Part shown: positions 25,627 to 36,700 of the stretch, in pieces | How the letters are laid out: each line of letters opens with the position of its first letter | Numbering within the stretch: position 1 is the stretch's first letter | Source: Tepidibacter hydrothermalis | GTDB lineage: Bacteria; Bacillota; Clostridia; Peptostreptococcales; Peptostreptococcaceae | DNA length: 64,000 bases | Direction of reading: 5' to 3' | Assembly (NCBI RefSeq): GCF_029542625.1 | Contig: NZ_CP120733.1 | Coordinates: 1,364,001 to 1,428,000 of the forward strand | The notes under the pieces: model-generated | Seen by the model: only the letters and a program-made list of their open reading frames with translations | Databases searched by the model: none | What the model was told of the DNA's origin: nothing | Position numbers and translations under genes: made by a program

Positions 25627-26805
25627 ATGAAATGCAAGTGGGAGCTTGGAGATTGTAAATGCTATAGATATACAGATGATGTTTCACAATACTGTTTATT
25701 TCATAGAAAGGTTAAATCAGAAAAAGAAAAAGAAACTATAACTAATATATTAAATGGAGATATAGAAGCAAATAAGTATTTCTGGAATAAGAAAGAAAAT
25801 ATATACGATTTTAGAGGGATTATATTTGATCAAGATATAAATATGCTAAATATAAAAATAAGTAATCTAAATAAAAAAGCTTCTTTTGATTTTTCTTATT
25901 CACTATTTAATAAAAATGTATATTTCGATGATTACAAATTTTACTCAAATGTTTTGTTTATAAATACAAGGTTTAATCAAAATGTTTCTTTTGAAAATTG
26001 TGTATTTATAAGAAATTGTATATTTGATAAGAGTGAATTTTTAAGCAGTAAAAGTATATCTATTTTTTATATGTCTAAATTTCTAGGACAAAAGTTTATA
26101 TTTAAAAATATATCAAACGGAGTGAAATTTGATGGAGTTAGATTTTCTTCTAACACTAAATTTGTACTTGAAAATGTAGACTACGATAAAGAAAGATATA
26201 CAGATGCTAGAAATGCATATAGAATTGCTAAAAATCAATCTAATATAATAGGCGATTATGAAGAAAGTGGTAAGTATTACTATCAAGAGAGAATGTACAA
26301 TGGGAAAATGATATTTCCCAGTATAAAAGACGAAAATAAAAATGGATCTAAACTTAAAAAAAATAAAATTTATAAAATTTTGAGAGAAAAGAAATATCAC
26401 AAATATATATTACCTAAAATAATGGATTTGCTATCTAAATATATAGTGGGATATGGAGAAAAACCACAAAATGTTTTGTTTTTTTCATTTATTTTGATAA
26501 GTATATTTGCTTATTTATATATGATAGCTGGACTTAGATTTAATATAAATTTTGATTGTACAATGAATTATCATAATACAATTAAGTACAGTTTTTCACA
26601 AATATTAAATTTGGATTTTAAAAAGTTTATGAGCGATTATTTTCAGGCTTGGTACTTCAGTATAGTTACATTTACTACAGTTGGTTATGGCGATATTATA
26701 CCTATAAATTATCATGGAAAGATATTGGCTTCAGTTGAAATGTTTTTGGGTGTAACTGTTATAGCTACATGGACATCAACTGTTGTCAGAAAAATGTCAA
26801 GGTAA
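25627..26805 (+). CDS. Pentapeptide-repeat / two-helix potassium channel fusion
   Basis: A 392-residue protein in three parts. Residues 1-30 hold a Cys/His cluster (C3, C10, C12, C23, H26) that could bind a metal. Residues about 60-185 show an F/L-centred five-residue periodicity (FDFSYSLFNKNVYF, FINTRFNQNVSFENCVFIRN) typical of pentapeptide-repeat beta helices. Residues about 280-392 are a minimal ion channel: helix, pore loop with TTVGYGD (350-356, the K+ selectivity filter) and a second helix. The C-terminus is short with no RCK domain. The soluble parts are therefore N-terminal and probably sense or gate. Ribosome site GGAGG 10 nt upstream. Confidence 0.85.
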   Translation: MKCKWELGDCKCYRYTDDVSQYCLFHRKVKSEKEKETITNILNGDIEANKYFWNKKENIYDFRGIIFDQDINMLNIKISNLNKKASFDFSYSLFNKNVYFDDYKFYSNVLFINTRFNQNVSFENCVFIRNCIFDKSEFLSSKSISIFYMSKFLGQKFIFKNISNGVKFDGVRFSSNTKFVLENVDYDKERYTDARNAYRIAKNQSNIIGDYEESGKYYYQERMYNGKMIFPSIKDENKNGSKLKKNKIYKILREKKYHKYILPKIMDLLSKYIVGYGEKPQNVLFFSFILISIFAYLYMIAGLRFNINFDCTMNYHNTIKYSFSQILNLDFKKFMSDYFQAWYFSIVTFTTVGYGDIIPINYHGKILASVEMFLGVTVIATWTSTVVRKMSR

Positions 26806-26934
26806 AGTGAACTTAATTCGGATGGAGTTTTTACTTCAATTGGTATGAAAATTTACTTTATATGAATTATAAAAAAACAAATAGTAAATATTAAATAGTA
26901 TTAAAACAAGTAAACTTTTGAGGAGAGTGATAAA

Positions 26935-28116
26935 TTGAAATCTAAAATGGCAACATTAATAATTGTATTTGTATTATTTACAAATGTATCAAATGCTCAA
27001 AATTATGATATGGATAAATATATAAAGGCTTCTATACTTATAAATCAGGAAAGTGGAACTGTTCTATATGAAAAAAATGCAGATCAGCAGATGCCGTGTG
27101 CAAGTTTAACAAAAATGATGACTTTGTTAGTAACTCTAGACAGTATAAAGAATAATAAAGTATCAAAAAATGATATCGTAGAGATCAGTTCTAAAGCGGC
27201 TAAAACAAGAGGATCCACTTATAGATTAAAAACAGGAGAAAAGGTTAAGTTGATAAACCTAATGAAAGGGATAATGGTTGTATCTGGAAATGATGCGGCA
27301 GTTGCAATATCAGAACATGTAGGAGGAGATACGAAAACATTTGTTTCAATGATGAATAAAAAAGCTAAAGAAATAGGTATGAACAAAACTTCATATATTA
27401 ATCCGAATGGACTACCTGTTTACGGAATAAATGGAGATATGAAAACTCCTAAAGAAAATATGTCTACAGCTAGAGATTTAAGTTTATTAGCAAAGTATCT
27501 AATAGATAATTATAAACAAGATGTTTTAGCTATAACTAGTATAAAAACTCATACAAATTACAAAAGAGGGTTTATAGGAAATAATACTAATGCTTTACTT
27601 AGAATAATGCCAGGTGTTGATGGACTAAAAACAGGATTTACTGGAAGGGCTGGGTATTGTTTAGCGTCTACTATGAATATAAAAAGTACAAATGAAAATA
27701 ATAAGGATTTTAGAGTTATAAGTGTGGTTCTAGGAGGACAAAGTTCTAAAAAAAGAACAAGCGCATCAAAAGAACTTTTAGAATATGCAAAGAATAACTT
27801 TAATAAAATTAGAATAGTAAAAAAAGATACATTTATAGGTAAGACGTATTTATACGGAGAAAGTGAATTAGAAATAAATTTAAAAACGAAAGAAGATTTA
27901 TGGGTTGTAAAAAAAGATAAAGAAAAAATTGAAAGAAGTATTATTTTGGATAAGTTAACATATCCTATAAATATAGGAGATAAAGTTGGAAAAATAAATT
28001 ATTATACACAAGATGGCGTCAATGTAGCAAGTATAGATATTGTAAGTGATAGTGAAATAAAAACAATATCTATGAAAACAAAATTAAAACTATTTATAGA
28101 TAAAATTGTAAATTAA
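26935..28116 (+). CDS. D-alanyl-D-alanine carboxypeptidase (PBP5/DacF type)
   Basis: A 393-residue secreted serine peptidase that trims the terminal D-Ala of peptidoglycan stem peptides. A signal peptide (about 1-21, cut after NA) is followed by the catalytic triad motifs S57-LT-K60, S117-GN and K232-TG, all intact, and a C-terminal PBP5-C-like domain and amphipathic end. It starts at TTG 26935, placed 9 nt after GGAG. It precedes the nucleotidyltransferase fusion by about 60 nt and may share its transcript. DacF-like sporulation or housekeeping PBP5 role cannot be separated by sequence. Confidence 0.9.
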   Translation: MKSKMATLIIVFVLFTNVSNAQNYDMDKYIKASILINQESGTVLYEKNADQQMPCASLTKMMTLLVTLDSIKNNKVSKNDIVEISSKAAKTRGSTYRLKTGEKVKLINLMKGIMVVSGNDAAVAISEHVGGDTKTFVSMMNKKAKEIGMNKTSYINPNGLPVYGINGDMKTPKENMSTARDLSLLAKYLIDNYKQDVLAITSIKTHTNYKRGFIGNNTNALLRIMPGVDGLKTGFTGRAGYCLASTMNIKSTNENNKDFRVISVVLGGQSSKKRTSASKELLEYAKNNFNKIRIVKKDTFIGKTYLYGESELEINLKTKEDLWVVKKDKEKIERSIILDKLTYPINIGDKVGKINYYTQDGVNVASIDIVSDSEIKTISMKTKLKLFIDKIVN

Positions 28117-28178
28117 TGTATTTAAATTAAGTACTTGGAGATTATATAGATAGTTATTATTTGTAAGGAGTGATTGAT

Positions 28179-30635
28179 ATTAAAGCAGTTATTATGGCTG
28201 GAGGTAAAGGAACTAGGTTAAGACCTCTTACGTGCGATATACCAAAACCTATGGTACCGATACTTAATAAACCGGTTATGGAGTACTCTATTGATCTATT
28301 AAAAAAGCATGGCATAAAGGATATAGCTGTAACTATGGCTTATATGCCATCTATTATAATGGATTACTTTGAAGCTGGAGATAAATGGAATGTAAATCTT
28401 GAATATTTTATAGAAGATACACCTCTTGGAACAGGAGGGAGTGTTAAAAATGCACAAGAATTTTTAGATGATACATTTATAGTTATAAGTGGTGATGCAT
28501 TGACTGATCTTGATATAAGTAAAGCTATTGATTATCATAGACAAAAAAAATCAAAAGCAACTATTATTTTAAGAAGAGAGGATGTACCTCTGGAATATGG
28601 AGTTGTTATAACAGATGAATCAGGTAAAGTTATAAGATTTTTAGAAAAACCAAGTTGGTCTGAGGTGTTTAGCGATACAGTAAATACTGGTATTTATATT
28701 TTGGAACCGGAAATTTTAGATTATTTTGATAAAGATGTAAACTTTGATTTTAGTAAGGATCTATTTCCTAAATTATTAGAAGACAAAATCCCTATGTACG
28801 GATATATTACGGAGGAGTATTGGAATGATATAGGGGACTTAAACTCTTATATGGAAACACATTTTAATATATTAGACAGAAAAGTTTGTGTAGATATTAA
28901 TGCAAGAGAAATAGAAAAAGGAATATGGATAGAAGATGGAGTTGAAATCGGAAAAAATACTAAATTGAGTTCCCCTGTTTATATAGCTCAAAATTCTAGT
29001 ATTAAAGACAATGTAAATATAAATGCATATTCAATTATTGGACCTAACTGCGATATAGGAAACCATAGTAGTTTAAAAAAGAGCATACTTTGGAAAAATT
29101 CTAAAATAGGAAGCAGCACTCATTGTAGAGGGTCGGTTTTATGTAATGATGTAGAATTGCAAAGTAGAATAAATACATTTGAAAAATCTGCAATAGGTAA
29201 AGGAAGTCTGTTGTCGTGTGGAGTAAAGGTGAATCCTAATGTCAAGATATGGCCGGATAAGATAATTAAAGAAGATACAATAATAAGTCAAAATGTAGTA
29301 TGGGGTACTAAAGTAGAAAAAAATATTTTTGGGTACAAAGATGTATCTGGACATATAAATACACAGATAAATCCTGAGTTTTCATCAAGACTTGGTTCTG
29401 CATATGCATCTACACTTCATAAAGATACATCCATTATTATTAGCTGTGATTGTTTTAATGCTTCACAAATAATTAAAAATTCATTAATATCAGGAATACT
29501 TTCAACTGGAGTTGGGGTTATAGATATTAAAAATACAAATCTTGCAATAAATAGATTTGCAATAAGACATTATAAAGCAAAAGGTGGGGTACATGTTAGT
29601 ATAAATCATTTGAAAAATGATGAAGTCCATATTGAATTCATGAATGAAACTGGAGCAAATATAGATAGGGCTACAGAAATAAAAATAGAAAATTTATTTA
29701 ATAGAGATGATTTTGAAAGATGTAACGCAAAAGATATTAAAGATATTATAGAAGTGGATAATTTCCATTACTTTTATATAGATGATAATATGAAAAACAT
29801 AAATAATTTATATGAGATAAAAACTATTAAACCTAAAATATTAGTAAGTTCTATATGTAGTGATGTTATGAAGTTGGCCTATAAGGTTTTTGAAAAAATA
29901 GGTTGTGATGTAACGTGTGATCATTCTATTAAAGATTATGAAGATATTGATTTATATTTAAGTAATATGGCCAAAAATGTAGTTGAGAATAATTTAGATT
30001 TTGGAGTTGTATTGAGTCAAAATGGAGAAAGTGTATTAATAATAGATGAAAAAGGAAGAATAATAGACAATGAAAAATACAATATTTTAACAACTCTTAT
30101 TTTATTAAAATCAAAAAATATCAAAAGAATAGTAATTCCTCATACTATGCCTACGATAATACAAAAACTGACACAAAAACACGATGTTGAAATAATTAAG
30201 ACAAAACATTCTCACTCTTGTTTTATGAATGCTGTTCTAAGAGATGAAGAGATGTTTACTCAGTATTTATTCAATTTTGATGCCGTTAGTGCCGTTTGTA
30301 AAATTATAGATTTTTTAGCTGAAAATAAAATCAGACTTAGTCATATAGTAGATGAGATTCCTGAATTTTATTTTATAAAAAAACAAATTGAGTGTGAGTG
30401 GGATGATAAGGGACGAGTTATAAAAAATATAATAATGCAAAATGATAATAGAAATATAGAATTATTTGAAGGTGTGAGAATCAATACTGATAAAGGTTGG
30501 TGCTTAGTTTTACCAGATAAAGAAAAAGCTCTATTCAATCTATACACTGAGGGTATTTGTCAAGAGTATGCTGAAGAACTTTCGATAGATTTAAGTTCAA
30601 AAATAGAGAATTTACTAAAAAATAAGAGGCTATAA
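28179..30635 (+). CDS. Sugar nucleotidyltransferase fused to degenerate phosphomannomutase, apparent AUU start
   Basis: An 818-residue fusion. Residues 1-230 are a nucleotidyltransferase (KAVIMAGGKGTRLRPLT, GTGGSVKNA, EKPSW). About 250-370 are left-handed beta-helix hexapeptide repeats. About 385-818 resemble phosphomannomutase/phosphoglucomutase, but the phosphoserine loop TASHNP reads SINHLK (474-479, Asn476 for Ser) and the Mg loop DGDGDR reads SQNGES (613-618), so mutase activity is unlikely. Start: the canonical N-terminus M-KAVIMAGG begins at ATT 28179, 8 nt after AAGGAG; the in-frame GTG 28170 overlaps that site. It lies just before the glucan synthase gene. Mannose-1-phosphate guanylyltransferase is the nearest activity; the sugar is uncertain. 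Confidence 0.85.
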   Translation: MKAVIMAGGKGTRLRPLTCDIPKPMVPILNKPVMEYSIDLLKKHGIKDIAVTMAYMPSIIMDYFEAGDKWNVNLEYFIEDTPLGTGGSVKNAQEFLDDTFIVISGDALTDLDISKAIDYHRQKKSKATIILRREDVPLEYGVVITDESGKVIRFLEKPSWSEVFSDTVNTGIYILEPEILDYFDKDVNFDFSKDLFPKLLEDKIPMYGYITEEYWNDIGDLNSYMETHFNILDRKVCVDINAREIEKGIWIEDGVEIGKNTKLSSPVYIAQNSSIKDNVNINAYSIIGPNCDIGNHSSLKKSILWKNSKIGSSTHCRGSVLCNDVELQSRINTFEKSAIGKGSLLSCGVKVNPNVKIWPDKIIKEDTIISQNVVWGTKVEKNIFGYKDVSGHINTQINPEFSSRLGSAYASTLHKDTSIIISCDCFNASQIIKNSLISGILSTGVGVIDIKNTNLAINRFAIRHYKAKGGVHVSINHLKNDEVHIEFMNETGANIDRATEIKIENLFNRDDFERCNAKDIKDIIEVDNFHYFYIDDNMKNINNLYEIKTIKPKILVSSICSDVMKLAYKVFEKIGCDVTCDHSIKDYEDIDLYLSNMAKNVVENNLDFGVVLSQNGESVLIIDEKGRIIDNEKYNILTTLILLKSKNIKRIVIPHTMPTIIQKLTQKHDVEIIKTKHSHSCFMNAVLRDEEMFTQYLFNFDAVSAVCKIIDFLAENKIRLSHIVDEIPEFYFIKKQIECEWDDKGRVIKNIIMQNDNRNIELFEGVRINTDKGWCLVLPDKEKALFNLYTEGICQEYAEELSIDLSSKIENLLKNKRL

Positions 30636-30650
30636 TGCCTTTTATTTTTT
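30621..30650 (+). terminator. Terminator-like hairpin over the stop codon
   Basis: AATAAGAGGC-TATAAT-GCCTTTTATT followed by TTTT; 10-bp stem with one G-T pair. The stop codon TAA of the preceding gene lies in the loop. The glucan synthase gene starts 53 nt later, so this may limit read-through into it. Confidence 0.65.
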
Positions 30651-30702
30651 ACAATAAATAGCAAAGTAGACGACAACTCTTTTACTAGGAGGAATTTAAG
30701 AT

Positions 30703-33700
30703 ATGAGTGAGTACAATAAAAAAATAGATGGATATGAAAATATCAGTATGGATAATATTTTATTGAGTAATGAAGAACTTCAAAATCACTGCATGAATAT
30801 AGCTAAAAAACACATAGTAAGTGAAAAATATACAAGCTGTAAGTCTTTATTACCTAGATTGAATAATAATTATAATGTTATATCTAAATTGTATAAACAT
30901 TTAAATGAAATAGATGAAGAAAGAGTAAATTTATCTGGAGCTTCGAATTGGCTATTAGATAATTTTTACAAATTAGAGGAAGAAGTTAAGTTTGTAAGAC
31001 AAGAAGTAGATAAAGACAGATTTTTAGAATTGAATATATTGGCAAATGGTATATTTGAAGGATTTCCAAGAGTATATGATATATTATTTGAACTTGTATC
31101 TCATACTGATGCAAAATTAGATGAGAATGTAATAATAGAATTTATAAAGTCATATCAAAAACACAGTATTCTTTCCATGGCAGAAATATGGTCTTTGTCT
31201 ATTGTGATTAGATGTTGCCTTATTGAAAAAATAAGAAATATTTGTGAACTTATTTATAAAGATCAGTTAAAGTATGAAAATATAAAAAGTCTAAATATAA
31301 ATAATGAAGAACTTATGAACTTTATTAGAAAAGAAATTAATAAAGAAAATAAAATTGATTTTTTTTATATTGAATATTTGATGAAAAAAATGAGAAGTGA
31401 AGACTATGATTTAGGAAAAATAAAAAGCTTTATAGAACAAAATTTGTCTGAATATAATATAACTTTAGATGAAATAATAGACATTCAACATAAGGAACAG
31501 GCTTATAGACAAATGGCAATGGGAAATTCTATAATGAGCTTAAATCAAGTTTCTAAGTTAAATTGGATAAGTGTATTTGAATCATTATCTGTAGTTGAAA
31601 AAATTTTAAAAAATGATCCTTGTAGTATATATATTAAAATGGATTTTGAGAGTAGAGATTACTATAGAAGAAAAATTGAAAAAATATCTAAAAAATACAA
31701 TATATCCGAATTTGAAATATCACAAAAGGCTATTGAATTATCAAATAAGATAGATGATAAAGATAATAAGTTAAATCATGTTGGATATTACATAGTGGGA
31801 AATGGAATAACAGAGTTATTAGGATGTTTTGGATATAAAGATATTTCAAATAAAAATACGAAATATCCCTATGTCATATATTTTTTGCCTATAATAATGA
31901 TAACATGGATATTAACTTTATTGATGACAATGTACTCTTACAAAATGTCTAGCAATATATATATTAGCTTATTGGCATTTATTTTTTCATATATACCATC
32001 AAGTACTATTGGTATAAGTTTAGTTAATTGGGTTGTAACTCATAATGTTGAACCTGATTATTTACCTAAATTAGAATATAGTAATGGTATAGGTGAGGAT
32101 GCTTCAACTATGGTTGTAATACCTACTTTAATCACAAATGAAAAAGCTGTTGATGAGCTTATAGACAAGCTTGAGGTATATTATAATTCAAATAAAGAGG
32201 ATAATATATATTTTTGTATAGCTGGAGATTTTAAGGATTCGAAGCAAGAAACTACAGATAAAGACGAGATTATAGTAGAGAAAGCATTTAAGAAAATAAG
32301 AAAGTTAAATGAAAAGTATAAAAAAGGCGATATATTTTTCTATTTTCATAGACATAGAACGTATTCAAAACAGGAAAATAAATGGATGGGATGGGAGAGA
32401 AAAAGAGGTGCTCTGGTAGAATTAAATGAATTATTAAAAGGATCTAATAACACGTCTTATTCTATGATATCATCAGATATTTCTCATATACAAAATAAGA
32501 TTAAATATGTAATAACTATTGATGCGGATACAAATCTTGTTATGGATAGTGCTAAAAAATTGATAGGAACTATAACTCATCCTTTAAACAAAGCTATTTT
32601 GAGTAAAGATAGGAATTTGGTTGTAGATGGTTATGGTATCATACAGCCTAGAATAGGTCTTGATATTGAGAGTACAGGAAAAAGTATGTTCACAAAAATA
32701 TTTGCAGGGCAAGGTGGTATAGATAGTTATACTACTGCTATTTCTGATGTATATCAAGATTTGTTTTTTGAAGGAATTTTCACTGGAAAGGGTATATACG
32801 ATTTAAATGTATTTGATGAGGTTCTTAAAAAATCTATTCCTGAAAATAGTATTTTAAGTCATGACCTATTGGAGGGATGTTATATAAGAACTGGCCTTGC
32901 AACAGATATAGAACTTATAGATTCATATCCCTCTAATTATAGTTCTTTTAGTATGAGACTTCATAGATGGATAAGAGGTGATTGGCAGCTAATAAAATGG
33001 CTGTTTTCAAAAAATCCACTATCCACTTTATCTAAATGGAAGATAAAAGATAATTTGAGAAGAAGTTTAGACTGTGTTTCTACATTGATTTTAATTATAT
33101 TAGGGTTAACTATTCTTCCTGGTTATTGGTGGTGTTGGGTAGGTTTTTCAGTGTTTGCATTTATACTGCCTATAATATTAGAATTTATAAACTGTATAGT
33201 ATGTAAATATTATAAAAATATAACTACAAAGACGAATTCGGATTTGATATATGGATGTAGAGAGTTGTTATATCAAGCTTTAATTTTATTCGCTTTTTTA
33301 CCATATCAGTCATATTTAATGCTAGATGCTATAAGTAGAACTTTGTATAGAGTTTTTGTATCTAAAAGTAATTTATTAGAATGGACAACAGCTGCTGATG
33401 CAGAAAAGAAAATTAAAAATGATATGAATAGTTATTTAAAAAGAATGCAGGTTTGTATTTATGTATCTGTTATTACATTCGGACTTGTATACATCTTAAA
33501 TCCTACAAATATTATATATGCTTTTTTAATATGCTTATTGTGGTTTATATCACCATTTATAGCTTATAAAATAAGCGAGCAAATTGATAGAAATACTAAA
33601 ATTGATATTGATAAAGAAGATAGAATACTAATTAGAAAAATAGCTAGAAAAACTTGGCTATACTATGAAAAGTTTGCAGGAAAAGATCAAAACTATCTTC

Positions 33701-36700
33701 CTGCTGATAACTTTCAGGAAAATCCATATAATGGAGTTGCTAAAAGAACATCACCTACTAATATAGGATTTTTATTGATATCTATAATGTCTGCAAGAGA
33801 TTTAGGATATATATCTACTACAACTATGTTAAATAAAATAACTAACACATTAGAAACAATTAATAAGCTAGAAAAGTATGAAGGACATTTATTTAACTGG
33901 TATGACAATAAAAATCTGAATGTTTTATTGCCAAGATATATATCAACTGTAGATAGTGGTAACTTTGTAGGATATTTAATTACTTTAAAGCAAGGATTGT
34001 TAGAATATATTAGTAAGCCTATAGTAGATAGATCTATTTTAGAGGGAATTAGAGATAGTATAATGGTTTGTGATTGTGAATATGAAGATATAGACTCTAT
34101 TATTCAAAAAGAAAGTTTATGTATTAATGATTTTGAAAAACTATTTGTAGAGTTGCTTTTAAATGAACAAATTTATAATAATACAGATTTGAATATACGT
34201 GATTTCATCAAAAGTATTATAAATGATATTAATTCTTTTTTATTAAATGATCATCATAAGAGATATTTAAATACTATTGAAGGTTTGAATAAATTAGTAG
34301 AGAAAGTAAATATAAATACAAATATATTAACACTTAGACAAATTTATAAAGATATATTGAAAAAAATAGATGATATGAAAATTCAAAATGAGGACAGTAT
34401 TTCTTTAAACGTAGTTATATCTGATTTAATAAATAATATAGATGAATTTGAAGAAACGATAATAGATTTAACTAAAACTATAGATGACATTGTAGATAAT
34501 ACAGATTTTACTAAATTGTACGATGTTGAAAAAGATTTGTTCTCAATTGGATATGATATAGATTCAAATAAGCTTACAAATTCATATTATGATCTTTTAG
34601 CATCTGAGGCAAGGCTTACAAGTTATATTGCTGTTGCAAAAAAACAGATTCCTCAAAAGCATTGGTTTAAATTAGGTAGATCTTTATCTATAGTTGATGG
34701 ATACAGAGGTTTGGTTTCTTGGACTGGTACTATGTTTGAATATTTTATGCCTCCTCTTATAATGAAAAATTATACTAATTCACTTTTAGATGAGACATAT
34801 AATACTGTAATTAGAGCTCAGAAAAAATATGGAACGAAGAGAGATGTGCCATGGGGTACTTCTGAGTCAGGTTATTATAAGTTCGATATGGATTTGAATT
34901 ATCAGTATAAGGCTTTTGGAGTACCAGATCTGGGTCTTAAAAGAGGTCTTTCGAAAGATATGGTTATATCTCCATATTCTACTGTGTTAGCTTTATTGTT
35001 TGATCAAAATGATTGTATTACAAATATTAAAAAACTTATTAATATGGGAATGGAAGGAAAATACGGATTATATGAAGCTATTGATTTTACAAATGATAGA
35101 GTGGCACTTGATAAAGATAGCTCTATAGTAGAAAGTTTTATGGCGCATCATCAAGGAATGAGCTTTGTAACTATTAATAATTATTTGAATTTTAATATAA
35201 TGCAAAAGAGATTTCATTCAGATCCAGCTGTCAAAGGAGCAGAAATACTTCTTCAAGAGAAGATACCTGTAAGAAGCATTATAACTAAAGAGTATAAGGA
35301 AGAGATAAAGCCTTTAGAGAAAGATAAAAATATTGCCCCTAAGGTAACTCGAGAATATGATGATATTAATTATGGAATTCCTAGATGTCATATTTTATCA
35401 AATGGAAAATATTTGAGTATGGTTACTGATTGTGGATGTGGATATATTAAAAAGAATAGATTACAGATTAGCAGATGGAGAGAAGACTTAGTAACTGGCA
35501 ATTATGGGTTATATATATTTGTGAAAAATTTAAATAATAACGATATTTTTTCAACTACTTATAAGCCTATAGACACTAAACCAGATTATTATAAAGTAAG
35601 ATTCCATCAAGATAAGGCTGAATTTATAAGAAAAGATAATTATATAACAACAAACACACAAGTGATAGTATCTACAGAAGATGATGCTGAAATAAGAAAA
35701 GTTACTATTACTAACAATTCTAATGAATCTGCAATAATTGAATTAACTAGTTACTTAGAAACTGTTCTTATAGACCAGGCTGCTGATATTGCGCATCCAG
35801 CGTTTACTAATTTATTTATAAGAACAAAGCCAGTTTTAGAATATGAGAGTATAATATGTTCAAGAAGACCAAGAAGTGAAGGAGAGCAAAAAGTATGGAT
35901 GTCTCATACGATTTCTACTAATGCTAATAGTATAGGTAATTTAGAGTATGAAACAAATAGAGGTAATTTTATAGGTCGAGGTAATAATATCAAAAACCCA
36001 AAAGCTTTGAATCAACCACTGACTAATACTTGTGGAGCTGTATTAGATCCAATAATGAGTTTGAGGAAAAAGGTAAATATAGATGTTGGTTGTAGTGTGG
36101 ATGTGTTTTTTACTACTTCTATTGCAGATAATATGGAAGATATATTGAGTTTATCTAAAAAATATCATGATATATCTTGTATGGATAGAATATTTGAATT
36201 ATCAGATATTAGAAGCCAAGTGGAGAGTTCTTATTTAAATTTTGATGAAGAAGAAGTAACTACTTATCAGGATATGATATCTCATATACTATATTTAAGT
36301 CCTAGTAAAAGAAGGTATCAAGATATAATAAAGAATAATATAAAGGCTCAACATTCGCTTTGGGGTTATGGAATATCTGGAGACATACCTATAGTCCTTG
36401 TCAGTATAAAAAATGAAGAAGAAATAGATATTGTTAAACAAGTTTTAAATGCTCATGAATATTTTAGGATGAAGGGATTAGTTGTTGATATTTTGATTTT
36501 GAATGAGGATGAGAGCAATTATTTACAGCCACTTCAGGATCTTATAATTGAAACAGTTAGGTCGAAATATGGATATGATTTAATAGATAAGCACGGTGGT
36601 ATATTTATAAGGAATGCAAATACGATTCCTAGAGAAGATCAAGTTCTTTTTTACTCAGCTGCAAGAATAGTTTTAAAATCTGGATGTGAGTCTATTAAGT

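Noticed and set aside
28170-28178. GTG 28170 as start of the nucleotidyltransferase fusion
   Set aside because: Its first base is the last G of the AAGGAG ribosome site, so spacing is zero; ATT 28179 fits both spacing and family N-terminus.
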